From assembly GCF_001632365.1 (NCBI RefSeq), contig NW_024468524.1:231046-295045 (forward strand): a stretch of DNA of 64,000 bases. The letters are read 5' to 3'. Positions 36,045-47,243 of the stretch are shown one piece after another. Source of the stretch: Laetiporus sulphureus 93-53. Taxonomy: Eukaryota; Basidiomycota; Agaricomycetes; Polyporales; Laetiporaceae. The notes beneath the pieces were generated by a model, which was not told the DNA's origin, searched no databases, and saw nothing but the letters and a program-made list of their open reading frames with translations. Within the stretch, counting starts at the first letter, position 1. Each line of letters opens with the position of its first letter. The position numbers and the translations under genes were made by a program.

Positions 36045-36806
36045 GGCTGTGGAGCCAAGGGTGAAGACGAGATAGGAAGGATGAGGTGAGGGAGAATATC
36101 TACGGCATTGGGACCACCTCGAGGGATTTATAATCCTCAAAGCCGGGTATCTTTCCTCCACTGAATCTATGTGGCGGATGTCATTCGAAGTCCTGTCACC
36201 GATGTAGCCATTGGGAGCTCCTCCGTGAGCTGCCAGCACTGACTCCGAAGTACCGCGGCAGCTGTGCGCATGAACCATCAGTCACGCCACACACTGCGGT
36301 CTGCATCCATCAGGGCAGGCACAATTCTATTGCTTCCTCCATAGTCATTCGGGTATATCTGTGCAAATGGATATGCACCTGGTCAAAGTCAGCGCCCTCA
36401 AAGCTGTATGTGCAGGGCATGTGCGTGCGGTCTGGCAGGGGCAGCCATGCAGTGGACTCGTCATCCAAGGGTGAGAGAGGGTCGGGCTCATTGTACGCAA
36501 GTGAGTGATAGCCAATGTGTCCTATCCTGGCCAAGGGGTAAAGAGCAACAGCGAGAGATCCAGTGGAGCAGAGGCCCGGGGTGAGGATGCCTGTGTGCTG
36601 CTGATGTGAACCTGCATGGACATGACCCATAGTTCTGGGCATGAATCTCCATAGTCATCCCATACAGGTGCATCAAGCATACAGCAGGGCGACATCGGGC
36701 ATGCAGTGGTCAAGATCGGTGGAAGCATCCTGCATGGGATGAAGAGCCTGGGAAGCATGGCAGTCACCGCGGTGAAGGTGGACGTCACTGCTGCGACATC
36801 CTAAGC
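36045..36806. other. Upstream of the NRPS-like gene; unassigned frames
   Basis: Minus-strand frames at 36,310-36,788 (for example SPLDDESTAWLPLPDRTHM) look weakly coding but match nothing I recognise. The first 100 bases before 36,044 would be the promoter of the NRPS-like gene. Confidence 0.3.
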
Positions 36807-37379
36807 ATGGCAGCTAAGGTGGGAGGTGCCCCCACTGGGCTCACGAGTATGTTCTTCTCCAGGAGCACTCCTACTGCTAGTGTGGTTGGTCATTCACAGT
36901 GGCCATCTGCGTCTGTGCAGCCTGGATCCTTTAGTTCACCTCCGGTGCAGTCTCCTAGTCATGACACCATGACTCATCCTTTCATCTGTGCCAGTTGGCC
37001 ATCCCTTCCGTGATTGCAGGCAAGATGGCCATGTTCGACTTCAAGCCGCTGCTGTCTTCTTCTGCAAAAATTGACAAGATCGCCGACTTCATAGCTTCGA
37101 AGCACCAGCTGATACAGAGTCTCAGGTTCTCTGCAAACGGTGACAGGATTGATCCTCAACGACCTTTCCGGAGCACCTCACAGCAATCCCCTCATGTCAA
37201 GGCACTGTGGCATATCTACAATTGCTGATGAGGGCACACTTCCACGATTGTCAGGGATATGGAACCCGCAGTGCTTTACTATTGAGGCCTGCAACCGCAC
37301 CGTCCATGTCTTTGTAGTCAATTCATACGGAAGACGTCCTGATGAGGCTAGTCATTTGTCCCAAAAAGTGATGAATTAG
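36807..37379 (+). pseudogene. BCAS3-like WD40 protein fragment
   Basis: Blocks include DFKPLLSSSAKIDKIADFIA, KHQLIQSLRFSANGDRI, ALWHIYN, and CNRTVHVFVVNSYGRRPDEA. The last is close to the RTVHVFxxNPYGGxPD signature that I associate with fungal BCAS3-domain proteins, which act in autophagy. A Ser/Pro-rich segment precedes it. The blocks are in different frames and the gene is truncated on both sides. The family call is tentative. Confidence 0.45.
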
Positions 37380-37559
37380 ACAACAATGGTACACCCAGTA
37401 TCATGCGCTACAATGTACTACACGCGATCTGACAACGCTATGCGTTCAGCCACCTCTTTTGACTGAGGTCCCATTCTCTAATCTGGGGACTAGATGCCAT
37501 CTCCTCAATCATGCCATGCATCGCTTGCATTCCAGATCATATGTTCTTCCTCAGTGACA

Positions 37560-37985
37560 TTACCGTCCTCTCTCCTTCCACCTCCTGCAGACTGGACAAA
37601 CAACTTGACGTATCCAGTGCAGTACTGGAGCAGGGAAAGTGAGAACGGGATGATCTTCATGCCGGTGCATTAGAGTATGCTTCCATGCTTCTAGAACCAT
37701 CCTGATGCTGTCCTTGATGTTCGCATGGGACAGTTGAATACTCTGAACGAGCTGAGAGACATGACCTTCAGCTTGATGCAGTCACCATGCATCAGGGCAG
37801 GTCAACAATATTCGGTTCACGTAAGTCGTTCCTGACGTCATGTTCGCCAGACATTAAGCACTCACTGATGATTTCCATTTGGTTGCAGGATCTATGGATG
37901 CACTCAGAGAATGGGACCGCTGTCCAAAACTTCACTGTGCATGCTGTGCCTGCACATGGTGTTGTCGCGCTGCTGTGAAATGATG
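37560..37985 (+). pseudogene. GH27 alpha-galactosidase C-terminal fragment, copy B
   Basis: GH27 enzymes remove terminal alpha-galactose from polysaccharides. The fragment reads NLTYPVQYWSRE, a 69-bp intron beginning GTGCATTAG, exon LNTLNELRDMTFSLMQSP with RAGQQYSVH, a second intron, then DLWMHSENGTAVQNFTVHAV and PAHGVVALL followed by TGA, the expected C-terminus. The catalytic barrel is absent. It ends within about 20 bases of where ferroxidase sequence begins. Confidence 0.6.
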
Positions 37986-37999
37986 ACGGCCTATGCTTC

Positions 38000-39300
38000 A
38001 GCAATTTTATCAGACAGATGCTGAGGAGTACGAGATCGACCAGATTACTCTGGGCGTGGTGCAGCTACTCCATCCTCATCACCGCGCTTAATGACACGAT
38101 GGCCAACTATGCCATCCGTGCTAACTTTGACACGAGCATGTTCGACACCGTGCCCGACACTCTCAATTCGAGTGAGCGACAGTCCACCTTCGCTTATAGG
38201 TGCCCTTCTCTCATACACTTGCATGCACAGATGCGACCTCGTATATCATCTATAACACATTCTCATCTGCAAAGACTGTCGAGAACATGGTGGATGAGTA
38301 TCTGTTGATGAATGACACACTGCTCATCCCTTACGACCCGATTGGCATCATCCCCGCAATGAAGACGATCCCGCTCTACTTTGAGTTCGACACGATAATG
38401 ATGGCATGAACCACGCGATGGTCAATTTCATGACGTACAACTTGCCAAATGTGCCTTCAATCATGTCCATGCTAATACTGGCGAGAATGCGACCATCCAG
38501 GAGGTGGAAGGCCCAAACTGCTTCGTCATCGACCATCTTAACATTGTCGACATCGTCCTCATGAATGGTGACTCTAACATGCATCCCTTGTATGTACCTC
38601 ACTCCCATCGCGTGCGTGTCCACAAGCCTGACTAAATCATATGCACGCATACAGCCACTTGCACGGGCACACGATGCAGCTCGTAAATTTTGTGCCAGAC
38701 TACACGAACCCACCACCCATCAATGAGTCACAGTGAACCCGATGTGCCACGACACCATGCTCATCCCTGCCAGCGCTGCCTACACTTTTCACTTCATTGC
38801 CGACAACCCTGGCACCTGGTTCTTCCACTGTGCTTTTTATCCTGCATTTGTTACCACTGTGCAAGCATGCTGATCTTGAGCCTATCCAGGTCACATCGAC
38901 TGGCATTTGAAAGTCAGATTTGCAGTGGAGATCATCGAGGCCCCACTTAGCACACAGTGGGTGTGCCATACTCGGGCAACACCGCAGGGCACGCATCCAC
39001 AAAGGACCTCAGTGGGCTGATGACTGACCCATTCATCCATATCAACAGCTGGCACCTGAGAGGTATTGGTGCCATGTTTGGGTAAGCAGTCACTTCTACC
39101 TGTAATGAAATGGTTGCTGATCATTGGTGCATCCTTCCCCCTCATGCAGATGTGTTTTCACGGTGACACTCAGCATGGCCATGGTGGTGTGGTACTCGCT
39201 CGGCGGACACATCTCGAGGCAGAGATAGAATACGAGGAGTGCCTGCGCCTCGAGGCCAAGACTCATGTGGGCAGTTTTTTGGGCTCAAGAAGAAGGTGAA
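38000..39300 (+). pseudogene. FET3-like multicopper ferroxidase, C-terminal half
   Basis: FET3 oxidises Fe(II) at the cell surface for high-affinity uptake with FTR1. Blocks in order are EYEIDQITLGVVQ; YSILITALNDTMANYAIRAN with FDTSMFDTVPDTLNS; TIPLYFEFDTI; NHAMVNFMTYNLPNVPSI; HDTMLIPASAAYTFHFIADN; GTWFFHCA and later HIDWHLK, where family members have HCHIEWHLEAG copper ligands in one run. An exon with the membrane helix (VFTVTLSMAMVVWYSLGGHI) follows, then the tail. Frameshifts and an insertion within the HCHIEWH region disable it. The N-terminal half is missing. Confidence 0.7.
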
Positions 39301-39692
39301 AAATATGTGACACTGGGCTGAAGACTGAGATCAAGGAGGATGCTGTCATTCCACCAACATTGTGTTAGGTTATCGTTCATTTGTGACATTTAGATGTCTG
39401 TCCGTGCACTATAAATTGTAATTTTTGCATCGATAAAGTGCATGATCTTGCTTTTTCGTCCGCAGATTGCGTATTTGAGCGATGCCATATCATAGAAGGT
39501 GGGCTTTGCATCGTACAACTTCACCAGCTGGTGACTTCGGACTTCCTCATGAGCGTTTCATTTGCTCCTTTCATCAGCACATTAGATCTAAAACATCTCA
39601 GATGTACACCTTGTAACCCAGATACCCCACAGCACGATGATAGCAGTGGTAGCAGGCCTCCCCTCCACCACTTGCTGGTTCTTCCGCTCCTC
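39301..39692. other. No gene recognised
   Basis: This is 3' flank of the ferroxidase fragment. Only a short frame without a domain is present. Confidence 0.4.
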
Positions 39693-40079
39693 TCACCCCA
39701 CTGCATGCCCAGCATCCACATCCATATTCACACCCCCCATGCCCTCATCAACGGCCACTGACCCCAGAGCACCCATGATGAGGCCGACCTTGTCCACCTG
39801 CCAACCTGCTACCTGTGCCTTCTCAACGAATGCTGGGAAGTCTGCATCCACAGCATGCAGCGCCATCTGCACTGCTGCAAGTGCAACATCAAACAAGCAC
39901 CCTGCGCACCCCGTGAGCAAACATGCAGTTTCGTGTGCATGTGTCCATGCCTCGAGCGCATCGAGCGGTGTGTGGCCGGCCTTCATGCAGACGTGGATGT
40001 GCGAGAGTGCATGTGACTGTGGGCTTGGCCAAAGCAGGTAGGCCTCTGAGAAGACAAAGAGGATGCTCTCCAGGTGCAC
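39693..40079 (-). CDS. Unrecognised conserved-looking ORF
   Basis: A 128-codon frame, low in stops and biased in composition, reads AGHTPLDALEAWTHAHETAC, CLFDVALAAVQMALHAVDA and AGWQVDKVGLIMGALGSV. It looks like a genuine helical protein segment with some Arg to Cys changes, but I cannot name a family. It could be an exon of a larger gene; no partner exon is identified. Confidence 0.3.
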   Translation of the reverse strand: MHLESILFVFSEAYLLWPSPQSHALSHIHVCMKAGHTPLDALEAWTHAHETACLLTGCAGCLFDVALAAVQMALHAVDADFPAFVEKAQVAGWQVDKVGLIMGALGSVAVDEGMGGVNMDVDAGHAVG

Positions 40080-40499
40080 GGTGGAGAGGTGGAGTTGGGC
40101 TTGCTTGTTATCACTGAGGGGTCAGCGAATATGCACTCGTGGGAGATGACGACTTCTGAAGAAAGAACGGGAACATCCACCACATTCCTGCCTATATAAT
40201 CATTCTATTGAGCATTGAGGCCTGAACGAATATTCAGAACGTACCTTGTCCCCTCAACTCTGCATGATGTGCAAGCTGCTGTAGCACTCACAGCATCATT
40301 TCGAGGCTCATTGCATGCAGAGACCGCAACCAACTTTGTGGGCAGATTACGGTCAAAGTCTGCTTGGTTGCTAAAGTCTGAAGAGCACCAGTCCTTATAC
40401 ACCAGGCTGATAACTGTGTGAGGTTCAGCGGGTTGGAAAAGAAGTGTTTCAGCATTCAGTAGGGGTGAGAGATATATCGCCCTTGCCGTCCGTCATCAC

Positions 40500-40760
40500 G
40501 GTCACATCTTCTTCACGTACCCATAAATTTCTAGACAAATATCGATGTTGATGAAAGCCTCATAAGCCACTTCAGATGCATGGTGCACCAATAAGCAAGT
40601 CCTGGAAGTCTTGCGCATCCTTGTGGGGCCCCACAAGCTGTACATAATATGGGCTTTTTGGAGACTCCGGGGTGTCATATTTGATCCCAACGATGAGAGC
40701 CTTCTTCTTCGGTGGCTGATTGCTCTGCTGACAATGGAGGCAGCAAATGATCTTCATGTC
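40500..40760 (-). pseudogene. Metacaspase fragment (p20 start)
   Basis: The reading KKKALIVGIKYDTPESPK with YYVQLVGPHKDAQDFQDLLI matches the start of the metacaspase caspase-like domain (KKALxIGIxY...LxGxxxDA). The catalytic His and Cys are not found. An adjacent minus-strand frame at 40,205-40,402 (LPTKLVAVSACNEPRND) may be a later part of the same gene, since a VSxSAC-like strand occurs there in the family. The fragment is short. Confidence 0.5.
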
Positions 40761-41815
40761 TATCCCACTCAGCGACTAGCAGCAACGGCCAAGCACAATG
40801 GTGAAGGAGGGACAGTCGCTGCACATATGGGCGTGCCTGAGCAGGATGAGTGGCTCTGAAGGTTCAGATAACTGGAGAACTTTAGGTGGGCTGGAAGCAC
40901 TGCCGAGGAGCAAGCCATGGGCTTGATAATTAACATAAGGTGGTGGGGCTGTGCATGCCTGGGTCTGAAGATACGGGTTGACTAGCCTTGATGTGGGAAA
41001 AGCTGCCATTCCTGCCCCTTGCGATGCTCTCCACAGCGACTTCTGGCTAAAGAAATACAATACGTCTTCCGCTACCATTGATATTGTGCAGCAGCTGGAT
41101 GTACCATTTACAATCTGACCTTCCATGCATCGTGACATATGATTCACACTTGCTAACATGAGGCCCGCCAAGGCATGCTAGCAGCATCATCACGGCAGGA
41201 TGTATGTTTCACTAACAGTTATGGACAAATGAAGTCTGCTCACCACCCATCAACTTTCCTCCTGCCTGCAATGTAGAAGATATTTGCATAGTGCTGAAGT
41301 ATTTCAGTTACCAGTCAGAACGACATGAGGTGGGCGATGAACGGTAAATTGCACATGACTGCAACGAGGTTCATGTTCAACCTATCCACATCTCACGTCA
41401 CAATCTCAGGACTATCTCAGAACCACCCATCTCTCTTTATCACACACCGCCCATAGAACATCACACACCACATCCACACAGGGTAATGTATGTGGTGACC
41501 AGAGAACTTGCAGACCCTAAGGTGTGACTACTGGCAAGTCTAAACTGCCGGTTTCAACTTCAAGGACCAAGTCGATGAGCCTGGTGAATACGGTCCCTTG
41601 ACTCGACCCAATGCAGTAGGAGATCGCTACTAATGCATATGCAGAAATGACAGTAGAACAAGAGCTCGGTGGCATTGGATGCATGATGGCGGCACCATTG
41701 TAATGTGTCGCAATGGCTTTCGATGACCTTGGCGACACTGACATACAAACTCTCCCTACAATGCCCCGTGTATCCGCACAGACATCACATTGACCCTGCA
41801 GTAGCTGCAATTACA
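40761..41815. other. No gene recognised
   Basis: A minus-strand frame (40,776-41,171) could be a proline/serine-type N-terminal region of the metacaspase but has no motif. The remainder shows nothing beyond short frames. Confidence 0.35.
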
Positions 41816-42700
41816 ATGTCTCCCAACATGCCATAGCTCAAAGCTGCGCATGCCTCTGATGCCGCTTACACCCCGCCTTCGCCTCCAGTCGCGATCTTCA
41901 TCGGGAGCACATCTGGCATCGGACATGCCATGGCGGAGGCCCTCACCCACTATACCAGTGGCAATGTGCAAATCATTATCATCGGGCAGAACTACGCTGC
42001 AGCGCAGGCCATTATCGCATCCTTTCCGCCGCCCCCGACAGGTATACAACACGAGTTCATGCCCTGCAATGCAAACCTCATGAAGAACGTTGAATCGACA
42101 ACTCAGAGCCTTCTTGCACACCTGCCCAAGATGAACTATCTTGTCCTCTCCGTGACAAATCTGCACTTCTTTGGGAGGAGTGAGATGAGCGAGGGCATAG
42201 ATGACCTCGCCGTGCTGATGTACTATGCTCGATGGAAGTTGATCCATGACTGGATGCCACTGCTGAGGAAGGCGAAAGATGCCAGCGAGGATGAGAAGGT
42301 TATGTCGGTCGGAGAGCCAGGGTTGGGAAATGGTATCGACCTGGATGACCTCAGGCCAAAGAAAAATCAAGGCATTCTGAACATGCGAGCCCAGCTCTCA
42401 ATGTACAATGATCTCATAATCGAGGTGCGCCCGATCTGCATTCTCTTACTCACTCTGATCCAATCTTTCCAATAGGCCTTCACAGAGTGTGATCCCACTA
42501 TGTTATTCATTCACATCTGGCCAGGAATTGTCGACACGCCAATATTGGGGCATTTCGCCTAGTTCCTCTTCTACTTCTTTTCTGTATCCGCTGAAGAATG
42601 TGCGGAGTATATGCTGTACACACTCTTCATTATCGGCCCTGGTGCCCATCGCATGGACAATCACAGCAATGACATGGGGAAGGAGCGGCACATGAGCTGA
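41816..42700 (+). pseudogene. Short-chain dehydrogenase/reductase, near full length
   Basis: SDR enzymes use NAD(P) to oxidise or reduce alcohols and ketones. The ATG at 41,816 is followed after six codons by TAG. Downstream the frame gives VAIFIGSTSGIGHAMAEAL (cofactor GxxxGIG), VQIIIIGQN, LLAHLPKMNYLVLS, then the YNDLIIE helix (catalytic Tyr of YxxxK; Lys not kept). A 51-bp intron leads to the second exon with HIWPGIVDTPILGHFA, a TAG, EECAEYMLYTLF, GAHRMDN and a natural stop near 42,700. Apart from two stops the gene is intact. It is followed 20 bases later by mevalonate kinase. Confidence 0.7.
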
Positions 42701-42717
42701 ATGAGCCTGTCCATGAA

Positions 42718-44407
42718 AGGGAGGACAGAGAATGCCATGTCAGTGCTCCTGGCAAGGTCATTCTCTTCTGAGAGCATGCAATCGTGCAGAGTGTGGTAAG
42801 TGGTTCAACTAAAAGAGTAATGCATCTGTGCTCATTATTACGATAGCCGTTATTGAAGACGGCTATCGCAGCTTCAGTAGACCTGCGTTGCTACGGATTG
42901 GCGTCACCACGGCATGACAACAAGCTGTCATTGCACCTCTCCGACATCAGAAATTACCACTATGAGCAGGATCTTGACGATCTGCCATTGAACGCCCGGA
43001 AAATTGCACCCAGATCAGCTTGACCAGAAACTGATGGGGGCCATCAGTATATGTGCTTTGTCTCCAGCGGATGAGATCCCTCCGAAGGTGCAGGGTCCAT
43101 GGTGACCTTCCTCTACCTGTACATGATGATGATGCATGGCAGCCTCTGGTGCATATTGGTGTCTTCGGAGTAAAGCTCTACTCATCAAGCTCATTTATTG
43201 CAGACCGTCATTCAACTTTATGGCGTGATCGACTCTTCCCATGGGTGCGGGCCTCGGATCCTCAGCATCCTCCTCGGTGTGTGTTGCTACGGCGCTCTTA
43301 CTCCTCCAGGAGTGCATCTTCATCCCACGGCTTTCTTCGAGCAGCTGCCAGCATGCGAATGGTGATCCTGGCCACCTAAACATTTCACACCAGGGTCGGT
43401 GGGCCATCCCTCCAGATGTCACGGAAGAGGTTAACCGGTGGACGTTCATCGGGAAAGGTTTTACATGGTAGTCCGAGTGGAATGGATACCTTGGTCACTG
43501 TGTTTAGTGGTGTGCTTCCATATACGTGCCGGCTTTGGGATGAAGAGCGGGATGGAGCAGATCCAAAGGTGAGCAGAAACTCTGCATGAGTCTCATTCGT
43601 GATGCTCATTATGATTCAGTTTCCCCACTTTCAATCGTTGCATTTCTTGTTGGTTGGTTCCAGAGTGCCTCGTGACATGAAGAAGCTTGTTGCTGGCATT
43701 ATTTTTGATAGGTGACATTCTGCTCATATGCTCACTCTATATTGTATCACGGGACAAGGAGGCTATGAATAAGATATTGGATGCCATTCACGGCATCAAC
43801 AATGATGCTCATCGAGCGTTGGCCAATCCAGAGCTTCCCAGGGCATCGCTGCTTTCCAGTGCTCTCTCCGTGCATTCGACTCTTTTTGTCACTGACCGCG
43901 GTGTTCTTAATGTCATGATACAGACTTTGATCAATGAGAACCACGGACATCTAGTTCTACTGGACGTTTCTCATCCATCTTTGGAGACCATCCATTCGAC
44001 AACTGCTTCCGAGCAGTTCAGACTGAATACGAGGCTTACCGGTGCAGGCAGAGGACATTACACCATGACTCTTGTGCCAGATGGTGCAACATGCACATCT
44101 TCTATGAAGGTCTAGTTGCTGACATGCATTGGCATGGACTTCTGCGACTTATCTCTATGAGACTTGATCTCTGCGTTGGAGGGCTCTGGCTTCACGACAT
44201 ACACCAATTCTTTGGATGGTTCTGGGCTGGGCATTCTATCATCCTACGATTATGAATATCCGCCGAACACTATCACACAACCTGGGAACCCCGAGAGATG
44301 AGGATATTCGTGTGGGCACGATCGATGCGGCTCCATCTCTACATGAGCATTTTACAAGGAACAGCATCGGATACGTGCCTCAGCGAGTGGAGGACCGTTG
44401 CCGGTGA
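42718..44407 (+). pseudogene. ERG12: Mevalonate kinase, near full length but interrupted
   Basis: Mevalonate kinase phosphorylates mevalonate in sterol and isoprenoid synthesis. Blocks in order are VSAPGKVILF then TGA where Gly is expected, EHAIVQSV and donor GTAAGT; AIAASVDLRCYGLASPRHDN; DEIPPKVQGSMVTFLYLY; the GHMP ATP-binding loop GAGLGSSASSSVCVATAL; DVTEEVNRWTFIGK; RVPRDMKKLVAGI; NENHGHLVLLDVSHPSLETI; TRLTGAGRGHYTMTLVPD, where GAGGGGC is expected; and GSGLGILSSYDYEYPPN to a stop at 44,407. All exons are present with introns, but frameshifts, stops and a damaged GAGGGG loop argue against function. Confidence 0.75.
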
Positions 44408-44829
44408 CTCTATGTATAACTTGTCTCAGAACGTATTGCTGTTTGGGACGCTGAATTTGTGATGATGTACAGATATTGTGATGAATGTTGGTGGGTTCTT
44501 ATGAAAGTAAGGATGGATCTAACCATGGAAACCTCCACATTGAGCCTAGCAAAAAGCGCATTGAAGCATGATTTTGGCAGATGATGGTCAGTCGGGAGCA
44601 TGGAGGACTTATAGGCAGAGATACTCACGGTCACGTGTGTGGCACAATCATGCTTGTGGCTGATAACGCGAGCTGCGTCACTAATAGCACCTCTTTCTCT
44701 ATAATGCTGACTTGCCTGCGCTCATCCTCTTCCATGTCTCCTCTCTTACTCTTGATGGATTTTTGTTATTACTTATTAATTATACTGCTATGGTGTCCTC
44801 CTTATTAAGCCAGCCACAATAATGGGGGT

Positions 44830-44960
44830 TTTCACAGTTGGCTTTCAAGCGGCTTTCAAGACGGCTTTCAGCATCCTGGCTTTCATGATGCCCTAGGCTA
44901 TTTCGGAATCTGCTGAAAGCGCCGCACTGAGCTTTGAACAACCCCTCAAAAGCCGCTTTC
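44830..44960 (+). repeat. GGCTTTC-rich repeat block
   Basis: GGCTTTC occurs four times between 44,837 and 44,885, and the reverse-complement word GAAAGC follows near 44,917, then GCCGCTTTC near 44,952. The block could fold on itself. It directly precedes the SINE-like tRNA-derived sequence. The origin is unknown. Confidence 0.4.
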
Positions 44961-44984
44961 GACTCAGCATCTAGCTAATGTGTC

Positions 44985-45250
44985 TTGCGACGGAGTCCCA
45001 ATGTATTAAAGTTCGAGTCTCGCGTCTGTGGCTGCAAACCTTCACGGTTCGAACCCTGTGCATGTACTTTTGTTTCGCTGTCTTGTCATTTCCATTATCA
45101 TTTTGATATATATTTGATGCAACATGATGATATGCATGTGCTCGTAGCTCAGTGATTGGACTGTTAGGTAAGGAAATTCCCTATTAGTGTGTCTGCTGAC
45201 TCAGGTTCGAATCCTGTGCATGTACTTTTGTTTCGCTGTTCTTTTTTCTC
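44985..45250 (+). repeat. tRNA-derived SINE-like elements, tandem copies
   Basis: Three consensus B-box words lie here: GTTCGAGTC (about 45,020), GTTCGAACC (about 45,051) and GTTCGAATC (about 45,211). The last is preceded by an A-box-like TAGCTCAGTGATTGG at about 45,144. Two units share the tail TGTGCATGTACTTTTGTTTC, so a duplication is clear. The acceptor ends do not pair, so this is not a working tRNA gene. Confidence 0.55.
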
Positions 45251-45457
45251 CTGTCATTTCCATTTTGTTGTTGTGGCCAGTTCGGACTGTATAAGCTGAT
45301 CTAACATTATCTCAACCTTATGGTGCAATCTGAGAACTTGCAACACTTGATTTCACTGTCAGCCCAATATACAGATTGCCTTCCTTCGACGCCGGTGGTT
45401 GGAAGTCCTGCTTCCCTATAACTCAATCTCTTCTGGCACAGGAGCTTTCACATATGG

Positions 45458-45901
45458 TTAAGCCAACTCATTTGTCTCAAATCCTGGCATCCCAACGAGT
45501 TCACCATTTATCGCAGTACTTTGGGTAGGACGCTCATCCAGCCTGTCTCTTGACCTATGTCTCAGGCTCTCTATGTGCACTTTTGGATTGTAGATGCAAT
45601 GCTTAAAATTTCCTCCAGAGAATCTGATGCAAATCCATTGCATCCGCCACCTCTTCAGTTGATGAAGAGGACATGAACACTTGATTGGCCCCAAACTGGT
45701 GTTATTACTGCCACATCATAGGCCGTCGAGGATTCTGACTTGATACGTGTCACGATGTGAAACAATTTTACCAGCATTACTGGGAAGGTCTGGTCGCTCA
45801 AGGCTGCGACATTCTTCGGGATTGGCCTGGATATCTTCGAGCATGTAACGGAGGAGGTGATGACGAGCTATGTAAAGATGTGGGCTTGGTAGGTGATTCA
45901 T
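45458..45901 (-). other. Unrecognised coding-like minus-strand stretch
   Basis: Two neighbouring frames read YIARHHLLRYMLEDIQANPE and FKHCIYNPKVHIESLRHRSR with DERPTQSTAINGELVG. The composition looks like decayed coding DNA with many His and Arg residues, but no family is recognised. Confidence 0.25.
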
Positions 45902-46537
45902 GTATCATGTCCTTTTTAGTGGGTTAATTTTATGTGGGATTTATAGCTGGATAACATATTTCATGGAACTCGCTGCTCTGATGATCTCAAAGTGGTAATC
46001 AAGGCTGGCCATATGCATAGTCACGAGTACGGTATTGTGCGATATCTATCTACCCCTCCTGTATGAGATCATCTCATGAATCACTGTATTCATGCGTTTA
46101 TATTCTATTGTATGCCTGCATGATACTGATCAACTGTGCAGCTGTTTTGGACATAATCGATGTTCCGGAAGATTGGATTGCATTTATTGTCATGGAAGAG
46201 TGGTTACTATGCGTCAACATCTAGAGGCACATTGCTATTTCTCTAGCTTCACTTCAACACCTCATTACGCTGAAGGCAGTATCACAGAGTGCCGTATCCC
46301 TCATCGTCACCACTATGAACAACTGCATGAACCAGGGAGTTGACATACAGCTGCGCATATTGCAAACCCTACTCTCGCCCATCACCAATTTTCCAGCTCT
46401 TCATAGTGAACTACTGGGTGACATGTGCACCTGTGAAATGCAGCAGCAGGGGCACAACTGATAAGTTAACGTAGGCTCTCCTGCTATGCTTCAAGCTCAG
46501 GAATCATGCATAGCATGTCGTATCGTCAACCACTGCC
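45902..46537. other. No gene recognised
   Basis: A plus-strand frame at 46,092-46,343 has Cys and His residues but no convincing zinc-finger spacing. Nothing else is seen. Confidence 0.35.
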
Positions 46538-46900
46538 GTGACTCTCCGACAATTGGTGCTGTCTGTTGTGGACAAAGTCGTAGATGAGGACCACCGAGAT
46601 GAGGTTGAGGTCAGCTCAATCATACGGTGTTATTCAGGGTGCGTAGACATGCTGAAAAAGCCAGAATGTTTTAATGCTTGCATCAGGGATCATCTGCGAG
46701 CAGCGCGAAGCAAAAGATGGACCACCTGTTACAAGCCACTCCATGAGGAATTGATGGGTTGTGTGACGGATATTGCTTGAAGACTTGAATCGAGAACAGC
46801 ATGCTAACCAATAATCCTTCAGATAAGAGATATCAATCGCATTGATGTTTATATTGCCCTGCTCCACTTCAGCATGGCCTGGTCCAATTCTTAACTGACA
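46538..46900 (+). pseudogene. Possible cullin fragment
   Basis: The reading LRQLVLSVVDKVVDEDHRDE then IRCYSGCVDMLKKPECFNA and CYKPLHEELMG resembles the cullin repeat region (VxxERxGxxIDxxLxxxCVDML...YxxxxEExL). Cullins scaffold ubiquitin ligases. Only about 80 residues are visible and the match is weak. Confidence 0.3.
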
Positions 46901-47243
46901 AGATAGAGGAAGGGAGGTGGGTCACCGTTCGGACTTCCTGCATAAGTCAAAAACACATTACTGCATATCACCGAGCAAGGAATCCGCCGCAGTGAAGTGG
47001 CACTTTCGAGTACAGAGTTAGGTGATTGATGAGATGGAAGCTTAAGGACATAAACAAGGCCAAGTTCTCCTGCGCCGAAATTGCGCTAGCAGTCACACAG
47101 TAATGTACATATACTCGGTCAAGCAGGCGGCAGCCACTCGAAGACCCCATATTTGATCGCCTTTTGCTCGCCGTTCAACCATGCAACTTATTTTTGCCCA
47201 ATCCTGGAACATCGGCCAGCACTCTCTGACAATGTCAGTCTAG

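Noticed and set aside
45139..45228. A possible functional tRNA gene with A and B boxes
   Set aside because: The T-arm is plausible, but the 5' and 3' ends cannot form a seven-pair acceptor stem and a second partial unit sits beside it, so a SINE-like repeat is more likely.
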